Shown here one piece after another: positions 7,901 to 16,039 of a DNA stretch of 64,000 nt (the stretch's first letter is position 1; each line of letters begins with the position of its first letter). Source of the stretch: Chitinophagaceae bacterium UBA4411. GTDB taxonomy: Bacteria > Bacteroidota > Bacteroidia > Chitinophagales > Chitinophagaceae. The translations under genes were made by a program, and so were the position numbers. Below the pieces are notes generated by a model that saw only the letters and a list, made by a program, of their open reading frames with translations, ran no database searches and was not told the origin of the DNA. The stretch lies in contig DGQP01000014.1 in assembly GCA_002400415.1 (NCBI GenBank), positions 248,001 to 312,000 of the forward strand. Direction: 5' to 3'.

Positions 7901-9559
7901 ATGCTACCTAAGATTAACCCCACCTCCGCCCCCGCCTGGCAACAGTTACAATCTCATTACCAGGAAATGAAAGAAAAACACCTGCGTGAATTGTTTAGCG
8001 AAGACAAAGACCGTTTCGAAAAACTATCGCTTCAAAAAGGTGATATCCTGTTTGATTATTCGAAAAATATCATTTCAGATAAAACGCTTCGTCTATTATT
8101 ACAACTGGCCGATGAGTGCAAACTGAAAGAAGCAATCAATGCAATGTTTGCCGGCGATAAAATCAATGCGACGGAAGGCCGCGCCGTTTTACATACGGCA
8201 CTGAGAAATTTTTCAAAAACGCCCGTTTTTGCCGAAGGCAGTGATGTGATGCCACTGGTGCGGAAAGTACTGAAGAAAATGAAAAGCTTTTGTGAAGCTG
8301 TACATACCGGCAGGCACAGGGGTTATACCAATAAGCGGATCAAATACATTGTCAATATCGGTATTGGCGGCAGCGACCTTGGACCATTGATGGTAACTGA
8401 AGCATTGAAACCATATGCGGTAAATGATATCGAAACTTTCTTTGTCTCCAACGTGGACGGAACCCATATTGCGGAAACCTTGAAAAAAGTGAACCCTGAA
8501 CGGACATTGTTCCTGGTTGCTTCCAAAACTTTCACCACACAGGAAACCATGACCAATGCGCACACGGCGAGAGAATGGTTCCTGAAAAAAGCAAAGAATG
8601 AAAAACATATCGCCAAACATTTTGTGGCTCTCAGTACCAATGAAACCGAAGTAGTGAAATTTGGTATCGATAAGAATAACATGTTCGAGTTTTGGGACTG
8701 GGTGGGTGGCCGCTATTCCCTGTGGAGTGCTATTGGTCTTTCTATTGCGCTGACGATCGGCTACAAAAATTTTGAACAATTACTGAAAGGCGCCCACGAT
8801 ACCGACAAACATTTCAGGGATACCGCATTTGAAAAAAATATCCCGGTACTGATGGCACTGATCGGTTTATGGTACACCAATTTCTTCGGCACCCAAAGCG
8901 AAGCCATACTGCCTTATGATCAGTACCTCCATCGTTTTGCTGCTTATTTCCAGCAGGGAAATATGGAAAGCAACGGGAAAAGTATCGACCGCAACGGTGA
9001 AGCCGTTGAATACCCCACCGGCCCCATCATCTGGGGTGAGCCTGGCACCAACGGTCAGCATGCTTTTTATCAGCTGATTCACCAGGGTACGCCACTTATT
9101 CCCTGTGATTTTATTGCACCGGCACAAACACACAATCCCATCGGCGATCATCATGTAAAACTGCTGAGCAATTTCTTTGCACAGACAGAAGCCCTGATGA
9201 ACGGGAAAACAGAAGAAGAAGCCGGGAAAGAATTAGAAAAAGCAGGTTTAAGCAACGAAGATATTACCCGCCTGCTACCCTATAAAGTATTTACCGGAAA
9301 CCGCCCCACCAATTCATTCCTCATCAAAAAGATCACTCCATATACATTGGGTGAGCTGATCGCTTTGTATGAACATAAAATATTTGTACAGGGCATTCTC
9401 TGGAATATTTACAGTTTCGACCAGTGGGGTGTGGAGTTGGGTAAACAATTAGCCAACAAGATACTTCCCGAGTTAGTGACAAAAGAAACGGTTACCAGCC
9501 ATGACTCCTCCACCAACGGTCTGATCAACCACTGGAAACAGGTAAGGGCTAAAAAATAG
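7901..9559 (+). CDS. pgi: Glucose-6-phosphate isomerase
   Basis: The 552-residue protein interconverts glucose-6-phosphate and fructose-6-phosphate in the cytosol. The start is ATG 7901 (MLPKINPTSAPAW), one base after the aldolase stop; longer frames overlap that gene. Both PGI signatures are visible: FEFWDWVGGRYSLWSAIG and, further on, GEPGTNGQHAFYQLIHQG with its catalytic His. The phosphate-binding SKTFTTQET loop and the QQGNMESNGKS segment are also intact. Length and motif order fit the long eukaryote/E. coli-type PGI. A strong hairpin terminator follows at 9586. Confidence 0.97.
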   Translation: MLPKINPTSAPAWQQLQSHYQEMKEKHLRELFSEDKDRFEKLSLQKGDILFDYSKNIISDKTLRLLLQLADECKLKEAINAMFAGDKINATEGRAVLHTALRNFSKTPVFAEGSDVMPLVRKVLKKMKSFCEAVHTGRHRGYTNKRIKYIVNIGIGGSDLGPLMVTEALKPYAVNDIETFFVSNVDGTHIAETLKKVNPERTLFLVASKTFTTQETMTNAHTAREWFLKKAKNEKHIAKHFVALSTNETEVVKFGIDKNNMFEFWDWVGGRYSLWSAIGLSIALTIGYKNFEQLLKGAHDTDKHFRDTAFEKNIPVLMALIGLWYTNFFGTQSEAILPYDQYLHRFAAYFQQGNMESNGKSIDRNGEAVEYPTGPIIWGEPGTNGQHAFYQLIHQGTPLIPCDFIAPAQTHNPIGDHHVKLLSNFFAQTEALMNGKTEEEAGKELEKAGLSNEDITRLLPYKVFTGNRPTNSFLIKKITPYTLGELIALYEHKIFVQGILWNIYSFDQWGVELGKQLANKILPELVTKETVTSHDSSTNGLINHWKQVRAKK

Positions 9560-9585
9560 AACATACCCTTGGACAAAAAAAATAC

Positions 9586-9619
9586 AAGCCTGGATCGGGA
9601 AACCCGTTCAGGCTTTTTT
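9586..9619 (+). terminator. Rho-independent terminator after pgi
   Basis: AAGCCTG (9586-9592) pairs with CAGGCTT, and an inner CGGG-AAA-CCCG helix and a run of six T follow. It closes the threonine aldolase-pgi operon just before the next gene. Confidence 0.85.
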
Positions 9620-9649
9620 CATAACTTTAAAAGACCTTATAGTTTGCTT

Positions 9650-10021
9650 ATGAAAAAGATATTCTTACCACTTTGCCTGTTGGCGGCTTCCATAACTGTT
9701 GCACAAACCGATGGTAGTATTGATCCCAACAAGTACCTTCAAAAAAAAATGAAATGGAATAATGATTCTGTGTTTGTCTACGACAGCAACGTTCAACTCA
9801 ACAAAATGAATGGCTTCGGTTATAAAAGTTTTTCAACCGGTAAGGATAGCATTTTGGGCCAGATGCCCTGTATTATTCCCGATCTCAGCAAATGCAATTA
9901 CAATATGCCCAACCTGGCCACAACGCCACAATATAAAGCCATCATGCTGGAAAGATATGGTAGTGTAGCAGTAGTTAAACCTCCGGTAATACGAAATAGC
10001 AAACCTCCTCTTAATAAATAG
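9650..10021 (+). CDS. Small secreted protein of unknown function
   Basis: I do not recognise a family. The start at ATG 9650 gives a typical signal peptide (MKKIFLPLCLLAASITVAQ); a longer frame from 9569 would run through the pgi terminator and is rejected. The mature part of about 100 residues is polar, with two Cys (MPCIIPDLSKCNYNMPN) that could form a disulfide, and a Pro-rich tail (KPPVIRNSKPPLNK). It is probably periplasmic. The gene sits alone between two terminators, so it has its own transcript. Confidence 0.75.
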   Translation: MKKIFLPLCLLAASITVAQTDGSIDPNKYLQKKMKWNNDSVFVYDSNVQLNKMNGFGYKSFSTGKDSILGQMPCIIPDLSKCNYNMPNLATTPQYKAIMLERYGSVAVVKPPVIRNSKPPLNK

Positions 10022-10035
10022 GAGTACAACTCAAT

Positions 10036-10067
10036 AAAAAAAGACCGCTTCAGGCGGTCTTTTTTTA
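10036..10067. terminator. Bidirectional terminator
   Basis: AAAGACCGC and GCGGTCTTT pair around TTCAG, with A-runs on the left and T-runs on the right. It serves the plus-strand gene ending at 10021 and the minus-strand gene ending at 10089. Confidence 0.88.
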
Positions 10068-10088
10068 TTTCTTGCAAAGCTCACTTTA

Positions 10089-11750
10089 TTAATACACATG
10101 AAACCTGCGCAATTCCTGCACATTGGTGGGCGTAGTACCGGTAGTTCCATCAAAGAATTCATCCAGTATCCAGCCCACATTCCGGGAGTAATAATCTTTG
10201 TAATAGCCAAACACAGTGTCCAGCGAAGTCCATACCCCGCCTAAATTGGCTTCATATTTCTCTTCCACTACAATCGTATTCGGATAGGTTGTTCCATTGA
10301 CTGTAACCGGAACATCTTTTTGCAGGATTGTAAATTTAATTCTGATGCTGACAGCAGTGGTACCAATAACACCAGAATACCCCGGTGTAGTCCAGGTGAA
10401 ACCAGCCGGCTGATCATCCCGCATAAATGTAAAATCAACAAAATAATCATCATTAAACGACAAATAATCAGCCAGGTTAGTATAACGTGAATAAACACCG
10501 GCATTTTTCCGGAAATAGCCCAATGTATCAAACCCTGTTGATGCATCGAGGGTAGCCATAAAGATATTATAAGTATTTCCCGATACACTATGCGTATTGG
10601 AAATAACTTTCATCAATAGTGAGTCATTAAATACATTATCGAATTCATAGCTCCAGTTGCTATTCGTGGTTCTCGGAAAATAATCAATAATTGCAGGAGC
10701 TGCCACCACGGGGATCGTGAATGTGCAACTGCTGGTTCCAAATGTAACAGTGAACACCTGGTTACCGGCTGTGGCTGGCGTACCTGCCCCAATCAATGTG
10801 ATATTCTGAATCCCGGTTGCCGGAAAGGTTCCGGTAGCCGTAAAACTAAATCCTGTAACAGTATTGGTTGAAATTGTATAGGCGCCAACTGTTGTAACAT
10901 TCACCTGTATCTGTACATTTTCTGCAATTGTAAGGGCCGTCCCCACCGTATAGGTTCCGGCGATAGTGGCAGGTGTACACGCACCGGGTCCTCCGGCCAA
11001 TGTTCCGGTTCCCGCAGCCACGACAGTGATATCAAAAGAACAAAGATTAGTACCTATTGTAACCGGAACAGTATTAACTCCGGCAGTTGCAGGTATACCG
11101 CTTCCATACAATATAACTGTTTGAGCTCCTGTGGTGGCAAAAGTTCCGCTTGCTGCAAATGTCATTCCCTGAAATGTAGTCGTGATGGAGTAAGTCCCGA
11201 CAGTGGTAACATTTACATTAATTGTAACGCTGTTGGTATTGCCCAATGCCACTCCCAATGTGTATGTACCGGTAACAACGGCTCCCCCGCAATTAGCACT
11301 GGTACCACTCAAGCCGAATACAGCAGGGCCGCCACCACCCACCGGTAAAAATGTTACCGGAACAAAGCAATCCTGGCCGTCATATTGTATCCTGAAATTG
11401 AAAGTACCAGTTGTAGCCGGTGTTCCGTTTCCCCGCAGTTTAACTACATTATTACCCAACGTGGTAAACGTTCCTGCAAAGCGAAAATAAACCCCGTTCA
11501 CCGTATCGGAGTAAATGGTAAAAGTACCTGTCGTAGTTACATCAACTGTAACTTCAATATATTCCGTATTACCATTCAGGGCTGTTCCCTGTACATAAGT
11601 ACCCACTACATTTTTGGGCAGGCAGTCACCGCTAACATCACTTTGCAAAAGGCCTTCAGAGAGTTGATTGCCGGATTCAAAACTGTTTTCCTTTTGACAG
11701 GCCACGATTACCAGCCCCAGCAGCAAAAGGGAAGCAAGGATTTTTCTCAT
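10089..11750 (-). CDS. Lipoprotein with three tandem beta-sandwich repeats
   Basis: The start at ATG 11750 gives MRKILASLLLLGLVIVAC with lipid-acceptor Cys18; 553 residues. Three repeats of about 95-100 residues (around 45-345) share GTYxxGxAL, VNVTTVGTY(S/T)I, (A/T)GTF-TTG, GxGxPATAG and a late Cys-containing strand such as CSFDITVV. They look like surface Ig-like sandwiches rich in Thr/Gly. The last 200 residues differ: FPRTTNSNWSYEFDNVFND and later VGWILDEFFDG. That start resembles the NYWVYxDSxF segment of the lipoproteins at 37294 and 41568. No enzymatic motif is seen. Surface or periplasmic anchoring on the outer membrane is inferred from the lipobox. Confidence 0.8.
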   Translation of the reverse strand: MRKILASLLLLGLVIVACQKENSFESGNQLSEGLLQSDVSGDCLPKNVVGTYVQGTALNGNTEYIEVTVDVTTTGTFTIYSDTVNGVYFRFAGTFTTLGNNVVKLRGNGTPATTGTFNFRIQYDGQDCFVPVTFLPVGGGGPAVFGLSGTSANCGGAVVTGTYTLGVALGNTNSVTINVNVTTVGTYSITTTFQGMTFAASGTFATTGAQTVILYGSGIPATAGVNTVPVTIGTNLCSFDITVVAAGTGTLAGGPGACTPATIAGTYTVGTALTIAENVQIQVNVTTVGAYTISTNTVTGFSFTATGTFPATGIQNITLIGAGTPATAGNQVFTVTFGTSSCTFTIPVVAAPAIIDYFPRTTNSNWSYEFDNVFNDSLLMKVISNTHSVSGNTYNIFMATLDASTGFDTLGYFRKNAGVYSRYTNLADYLSFNDDYFVDFTFMRDDQPAGFTWTTPGYSGVIGTTAVSIRIKFTILQKDVPVTVNGTTYPNTIVVEEKYEANLGGVWTSLDTVFGYYKDYYSRNVGWILDEFFDGTTGTTPTNVQELRRFHVY

Positions 11751-11847
11751 ATAGGTATTTATTGAAGTCACTAAAATAAGATTTATTTGCCTAACGGCGG
11801 CAAGGCAGTATCCCCATCCTTCCCAGCTCGGGTGACGGGGTAAATCT

Positions 11848-11855
11848 TACATTTG
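11848..11855 (+). promoter_or_regulatory. TACATTTG, candidate -7 box of the rhodanese-thioredoxin gene
   Basis: The sequence matches TAnnTTTG exactly, 16 bp before the ATG at 11872, which implies a very short leader. No clear -33 box is visible at the usual distance. Confidence 0.4.
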
Positions 11856-11871
11856 CAAAAAATACCGGTAC

Positions 11872-12558
11872 ATGAAAATACCCTCTCTGTTATTTGCTTC
11901 GTTTCTCTTTTTAAGCTGCCAGTCGCAAACTGGTACCAAAGCCAAAGCCGGTGATTTTGAAAAAGGGATAACTGCCGATAGTGCACAAGTGCTGGATGTA
12001 AGAACAGCCGGTGAGTACGGTTCCGGTCATATTAAAAATTCATTACAGGCCAACTGGATCGACAAAGAACAATTTTTTGACAGGGTACAGTATTTGGATA
12101 AAACAAGGCCGGTCTATATTTATTGTTTGGTGGGAGGCAGAAGCGCCGCTGCAGCTGAATGGATGCGTAACAATGGGTTTAAAAAAGTGGTGGAACTCGA
12201 AGGAGGCCTGAATGCGTGGAAACGTGCAGCCAAACCGCTGGAAGGAGCCAGTAATGAAAAACAACTGACAATGGAAGAATACCAGGCATCTATTCCAAAA
12301 GACCAGACCGTACTGGTTGATTTTGGAGCTACCTGGTGCCCGCCTTGTGTGAAAATGGAACCGGTGCTGGAAGAAATTAAAAAAGACAAGTCGCTTCATT
12401 TCCAGTTTTTAAAAATTGATGCAGGTATACACACCGATGTAATGAAATCATTAAATATTGAACCTATCCCGGTTTTTATTATTTACAAAGAAGGGAAAGA
12501 GGTCTGGAGAAAAGTGGGACTGGTGACCCGGGAAGAATTTGCAGCCCAGCTGAAATAA
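11872..12558 (+). CDS. Rhodanese-thioredoxin fusion lipoprotein
   Basis: The 228-residue protein has lipobox LFLSC (Cys16), a rhodanese domain (about 28-122) with VLDVRTAGEYGSGHI and active-site Cys85 in CLVGGRS, and a thioredoxin domain (about 130-228) with active site WCPPC (C156/C159) and a cis-Pro in IEPIPVFIIY. Rhodaneses carry sulfane sulfur on the Cys; thioredoxins exchange thiols and disulfides. Joining them suggests that persulfide formed on Cys85 is reduced by the neighbouring CPPC pair, or that the two act in periplasmic thiol repair. The function of the pair is inference. The next gene follows after 29 nt on the same strand. Confidence 0.9.
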   Translation: MKIPSLLFASFLFLSCQSQTGTKAKAGDFEKGITADSAQVLDVRTAGEYGSGHIKNSLQANWIDKEQFFDRVQYLDKTRPVYIYCLVGGRSAAAAEWMRNNGFKKVVELEGGLNAWKRAAKPLEGASNEKQLTMEEYQASIPKDQTVLVDFGATWCPPCVKMEPVLEEIKKDKSLHFQFLKIDAGIHTDVMKSLNIEPIPVFIIYKEGKEVWRKVGLVTREEFAAQLK

Positions 12559-12587
12559 TCTTTCTGATTTTTGGCTACCTTTTCCCT

Positions 12588-13511
12588 ATGAAAAGAAGCC
12601 AGTTTCTCAAAACCTCCGCAGCCATTGCAGGCAGCACTTTATTACCGGCACTCAGTTTTGCTGAGGACAGCAAAAAGAAGCCTATCCGGTTTGCTCATCT
12701 TTCAGATATCCACCTGAAGCCGGGAATTATTCCTGAAACCGGAATGGCAAAAGCCTTTCAGCATGCCCAGCAACTCAAAACAAAAGTTGATTTTATCATC
12801 AATGGCGGCGATGCCATCATGGATGCCCTGGATGCGGATAAACAGAAAACAAAGGAACAATTTGACCTGTTCAACAGTTTGCTGCAAAAGGAAAACAGTC
12901 TTCCTGTATATCATTGCATCGGCAACCATGATGTATGGGGCTGGTTCATCAAACAGGACAGGCCGGAACAGGATAAGCTTTACGGTAAGCAATGGGTGGT
13001 GGAAAATTTCAATATGCCAGGGCGGTTTTACCGGTTCACAAAAGGGAAATGGCACTTTATTGTTTTAGACAGCACACAGCTAAATCCTGCCGGAGGTTAT
13101 ATCGGCAAACTTGACCCGGAACAATTAGACTGGCTGCAGCAGGAATTAAAAAAGATACCTGCAGATCAATTCATCTGCTTTGTTTCCCATATTCCTATCC
13201 TGTCGATTTGTGCGGGGTTGTTTTTTGATAAAACAGAACCTAATGGCGACCTGAAAATCCAGCGCAACCTGATGCACAGCGATTTCCTCGTTTTAAAGAA
13301 ATTATTTGTTCAATACCCGAATATCAAAGTGTGTATCAGCGGGCACATCCACCTGCAGGATGAAGTAGATTATCTCGGCATCAAATATTATTGCAATGGT
13401 GCAGTGTCGGGGAATTGGTGGAAAGGTGCGTTCCAGGAATTCGCTCCGGCGTATGCTGTAATCGAGTTATTTGATGATGGAACAGCAACAAGAACAATGC
13501 AGCCATATTAA
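12588..13511 (+). CDS. Exported calcineurin-like metallophosphoesterase
   Basis: The 307-residue protein has a Tat-like N-terminus, MKRSQFLKTSAAIAG, where KR replaces the RR pair, ending near LSFA. The metal-binding motifs of the family occur in order: HLSDIHL, INGGDAIMD, CIGNHDVWG, SHIP and SGHIH. It therefore binds two metals and hydrolyses a phosphoester; the substrate is unknown. The RR-to-KR change and the FLK core suggest Tat or Sec export to the periplasm, consistent with the exported lipoprotein just upstream and exported protein just downstream. Confidence 0.88.
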   Translation: MKRSQFLKTSAAIAGSTLLPALSFAEDSKKKPIRFAHLSDIHLKPGIIPETGMAKAFQHAQQLKTKVDFIINGGDAIMDALDADKQKTKEQFDLFNSLLQKENSLPVYHCIGNHDVWGWFIKQDRPEQDKLYGKQWVVENFNMPGRFYRFTKGKWHFIVLDSTQLNPAGGYIGKLDPEQLDWLQQELKKIPADQFICFVSHIPILSICAGLFFDKTEPNGDLKIQRNLMHSDFLVLKKLFVQYPNIKVCISGHIHLQDEVDYLGIKYYCNGAVSGNWWKGAFQEFAPAYAVIELFDDGTATRTMQPY

Positions 13512-13573
13512 AACAGTAACATTTTTGCTTATCTGGTTTATATTCTATCTCACCTTCTTTATACCTTCTGTCA

Positions 13574-14605
13574 ATGAAGAAAATACATGTTGCCCTCGCT
13601 TTATTAATTGTCCTGAGTCTTACCGGTTTTCGTCATCGTCCTGATCCGAAAGTGCAGGTACTGACATCAGGTACCAATACCAGCCTTCGTGGGTTAAGTG
13701 TTGTGAATGATAATATTGTTTGGGTAAGCGGAAGTAACGGTATGGTGGGCCGGTCCAGCAATGCCGGAAAAAACTGGCGATGGATGACAGTAAAGGGATT
13801 TGAAAAAAAAGACTTTCGTGATATAGAAGCATTTGATGCCAGTACCGCTATCATTATGGCGGTTGATACGCCTGCGGTAATTCTGAAAACCACCGATGGT
13901 GGTGAAACCTGGAAAACCGTTTATGAGAACAAAATCCCGGGTATGTTTTTGGATGCCCTGCATTTTGTAGATCAGAATGCCGGCATGGTGATAGGTGATC
14001 CGGTTAATAAAAGAGTTTTTGCAGCTGCGACACAGGACGGAGGTGATAACTGGCAGGAATGGGAAGAAAGTCAGAAGCCTGTAGCCGATTCGGGTGAAGC
14101 TTTCTTTGCCGCCAGCGGCACCAATATCCGCTTGTTCGAAAAAAATAAATTCTTTATGGTGAGCGGAGGTACCCGTTCAAGATTATTTACCAATACTACT
14201 ATTATTGAAATCCCAATTTTACAAGGGAAGGAAACTACAGGTGCTAATTCAGTAGCTGTATTTGATGAAGGCAAACTAAAGGGCAGCAAAAGAATAGTTG
14301 TGGTAGGCGGAGATTTTATGACCCCGGCAGAAAGCAAACAAAACTGCTATTACACGACTGACGGAGGCAAGAGCTGGAATGCTCCTTCCATCCCACCCCA
14401 TGGCTACCGCAGTTGCGTGGAGTATTTATCCAAAACGGATTTGGTGAGTTGCGGTCTGAATGGAGTTGACTATTCTTATAATGGCGGGAAAACCTGGAAA
14501 TGGGTGAGCAAAGAAAGCTTTCATGTGGTACGCATTGCCAAAACAGGAACTTCTGTTTTCCTGGCCGGTAATAAAGGGCAGATCGGCAAACTGATACTGG
14601 ATTAA
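13574..14605 (+). CDS. Exported YCF48/BNR-type beta-propeller protein
   Basis: The 343-residue protein has a signal peptide (MKKIHVALALLIVLSLTGF). Asp-box-like blades recur: SSNAGKNWRWM, TTDGGETWKTV, TQDGGDNWQEW, TTDGGKSWNAP and SYNGGKTWKWV. This pattern is that of YCF48/Hcf136-like propellers and sialidase-type BNR repeats. In Bacteroidota such proteins are annotated as 'oxidoreductase' or 'glycosyl hydrolase' without proof; here no catalytic residues can be named. The gene is convergent with the peroxiredoxin gene, with only 6 nt between the stops. Confidence 0.82.
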   Translation: MKKIHVALALLIVLSLTGFRHRPDPKVQVLTSGTNTSLRGLSVVNDNIVWVSGSNGMVGRSSNAGKNWRWMTVKGFEKKDFRDIEAFDASTAIIMAVDTPAVILKTTDGGETWKTVYENKIPGMFLDALHFVDQNAGMVIGDPVNKRVFAAATQDGGDNWQEWEESQKPVADSGEAFFAASGTNIRLFEKNKFFMVSGGTRSRLFTNTTIIEIPILQGKETTGANSVAVFDEGKLKGSKRIVVVGGDFMTPAESKQNCYYTTDGGKSWNAPSIPPHGYRSCVEYLSKTDLVSCGLNGVDYSYNGGKTWKWVSKESFHVVRIAKTGTSVFLAGNKGQIGKLILD

Positions 14606-14611
14606 AAGATA

Positions 14612-15196
14612 TTACAGATTATTCAATATTTCCTGCACGGCCGGTCTCTTTTTATAATCGCTGTTAAAAAACCGGTAGGTAATATTTGCTTCTTTATCGA
14701 TGATATATACAGCCGGTACCGGTAAATAATTCCAATCCTTCCCGTTGATCTTTTCAAGGTCGATACCCGAATTGCGGTAACGGGTAATGGTATTCTCCGA
14801 TACGATAAATTCCACCTCATAAGCTTTCATAATCTTTAAGCCTTCATCATATAAGATAGAGTATTCTGCTTTTGTTTTTTCAATGGTCTTCTCCACCCCA
14901 TCTGGTTTTTCGGGTGTAACAGCGATCAATGTAGCCCCTTTATCTTTGATCAGTTGCAATGAATCTTCCAGTCTTTTCAGCTGGCGGTTACAATACGGGC
15001 ACCAATTGCCCCGGTAAAATACCAAGACCACTTTCCCTTTCTTCAGCAGGTCTTTTAGCCGCACTTCATTCCCGGCCTGGTCTGCTGCTTTAAAATCCGG
15101 GGCTTTGGAGTTAATGAATAACCCCTCCGGGGCTTCCTGGCCTTCAACTACAACAAAACTTACCAGTAACAGGAAAGTCAGAATATTCTTTTTCAT
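14612..15196 (-). CDS. Exported AhpC/TSA-family peroxiredoxin-like protein
   Basis: The 194-residue protein starts with a signal peptide (MKKNILTFLLLVSFVVVEGQ). The thioredoxin-fold AhpC/TSA domain begins at KAPDFKAADQAGNEV, with the redox centre GNWCPYC (C66/C69), preceded by VFYRG. The CxxC form is that of the PrxQ/AhpC-TSA-like exported reductases. It probably reduces peroxides or disulfides in the periplasm, fitting the oxidative-thiol theme of the rhodanese-thioredoxin gene 2 kb away. A small substitution in the TRYRNSGIDL region cannot be judged. Confidence 0.88.
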   Translation of the reverse strand: MKKNILTFLLLVSFVVVEGQEAPEGLFINSKAPDFKAADQAGNEVRLKDLLKKGKVVLVFYRGNWCPYCNRQLKRLEDSLQLIKDKGATLIAVTPEKPDGVEKTIEKTKAEYSILYDEGLKIMKAYEVEFIVSENTITRYRNSGIDLEKINGKDWNYLPVPAVYIIDKEANITYRFFNSDYKKRPAVQEILNNL

Positions 15197-15317
15197 ACTG
15201 CAATTTAGAATTAAAATAATTTGTTCAGATTTTTATCTAACCCGGGCAGAAATAAGTTAACAAAAGATTATTTCTTTACTTTTGACTGGTACACTGTCCA
15301 TTACCAAACCTGATACT

Positions 15318-15605
15318 ATGTCTAATACCCACCAGGATAGATACCTGACCAAGTTACTAATTGGTATTGCCCTTATAACGACCAGCATTGTTGTATTGTT
15401 TTATACTATCTATGAAAGATCAGAAAAAGCCCAGAAAGAAGAGGACTGGTACCTGTGGGCACTTGCATTCGGAGTTTTACTGGTAGCCGGCATTATTTCC
15501 ATTTGCCAGGCATTTGTACACAAAATAAAGTCTGACCTGATCCGCCGCCAGAAGCAAAGGGAACATCATAAATCATCGCGCAAAATAGCAGATGAGGAGA
15601 TGTAA
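15318..15605 (+). CDS. Small two-TM membrane protein, unknown function
   Basis: The start at ATG 15318 (MSNTHQDRYLTKLL) is preferred over 15282. The 95-residue protein has two hydrophobic helices (LLIGIALITTSIVVLFYTIY and LWALAFGVLLVAGIISI) separated by a charged loop ERSEKAQKEEDW, and a strongly basic C-terminal tail (RRQKQREHHKSSRK). By the positive-inside rule the tail faces the cytosol. No family is recognised. It may be single-copy in its own transcript, convergent with the DUF486 gene. Confidence 0.65.
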   Translation: MSNTHQDRYLTKLLIGIALITTSIVVLFYTIYERSEKAQKEEDWYLWALAFGVLLVAGIISICQAFVHKIKSDLIRRQKQREHHKSSRKIADEEM

Positions 15606-15623
15606 TGTCCAGCCGGCTCTTTC

Positions 15624-15962
15624 TTATCCAAACCTTTTGCTGAACATAAAATAGACAGCCCCCAGCAGGCAAGCAAAACTCACCAGGTAGCGCCAGTGAA
15701 AAGGTTCCTTCAGGTAGAATACAGCAAAAAAACCAAATACCACCAGGGTAACCACTTCCTGGATCATCTTTAACTGGAAGCCCGAAAATCCTTTTGCATA
15801 ACCGCTGCGGTTAGCAGGCACCATCAGCATATACTCAAAGAAAGCAATGAGCCAGCTCAGTACAATTGCTTTCCATAACGGCCATCCTTCCTGCTTCAGG
15901 TGATAATACCAGGCAAATGTCATGAAGATATTCGATGCAATTAAAAGCAGAACTGTACGCAT
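15624..15962 (-). CDS. DMT-family (DUF486) small membrane protein
   Basis: The start at ATG 15962 gives MRTVLLLIASNIFMTFAWYY and 112 residues, the usual size of DUF486; a longer frame from 16004 crosses the smc terminator. Four transmembrane helices are visible, with the family motifs TFAWYYHLK, SWLIAFFEYMLMVPANR, and FKLEPFHWRYLV-like FYLKEPFHWRY. The family belongs to the drug/metabolite transporter superfamily, but no substrate is known. It lies downstream of smc on the same strand but behind a terminator. Confidence 0.9.
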   Translation of the reverse strand: MRTVLLLIASNIFMTFAWYYHLKQEGWPLWKAIVLSWLIAFFEYMLMVPANRSGYAKGFSGFQLKMIQEVVTLVVFGFFAVFYLKEPFHWRYLVSFACLLGAVYFMFSKRFG

Positions 15963-15983
15963 AGTTGAAGAGTTGTTACTATA

Positions 15984-16014
15984 AAAAAAGCCTTGCTTCA
16001 GCAAGACTTTTCAA
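15984..16014 (-). terminator. Terminator downstream of smc
   Basis: CTTGC and GCAAG pair around TTCA, with flanking A-run and T-run in both directions; on the minus strand the hairpin is followed by seven T. It is 25 nt past the smc stop. Confidence 0.75.
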
Positions 16015-16039
16015 ATTTATTGACAATTTATCATCCGCA

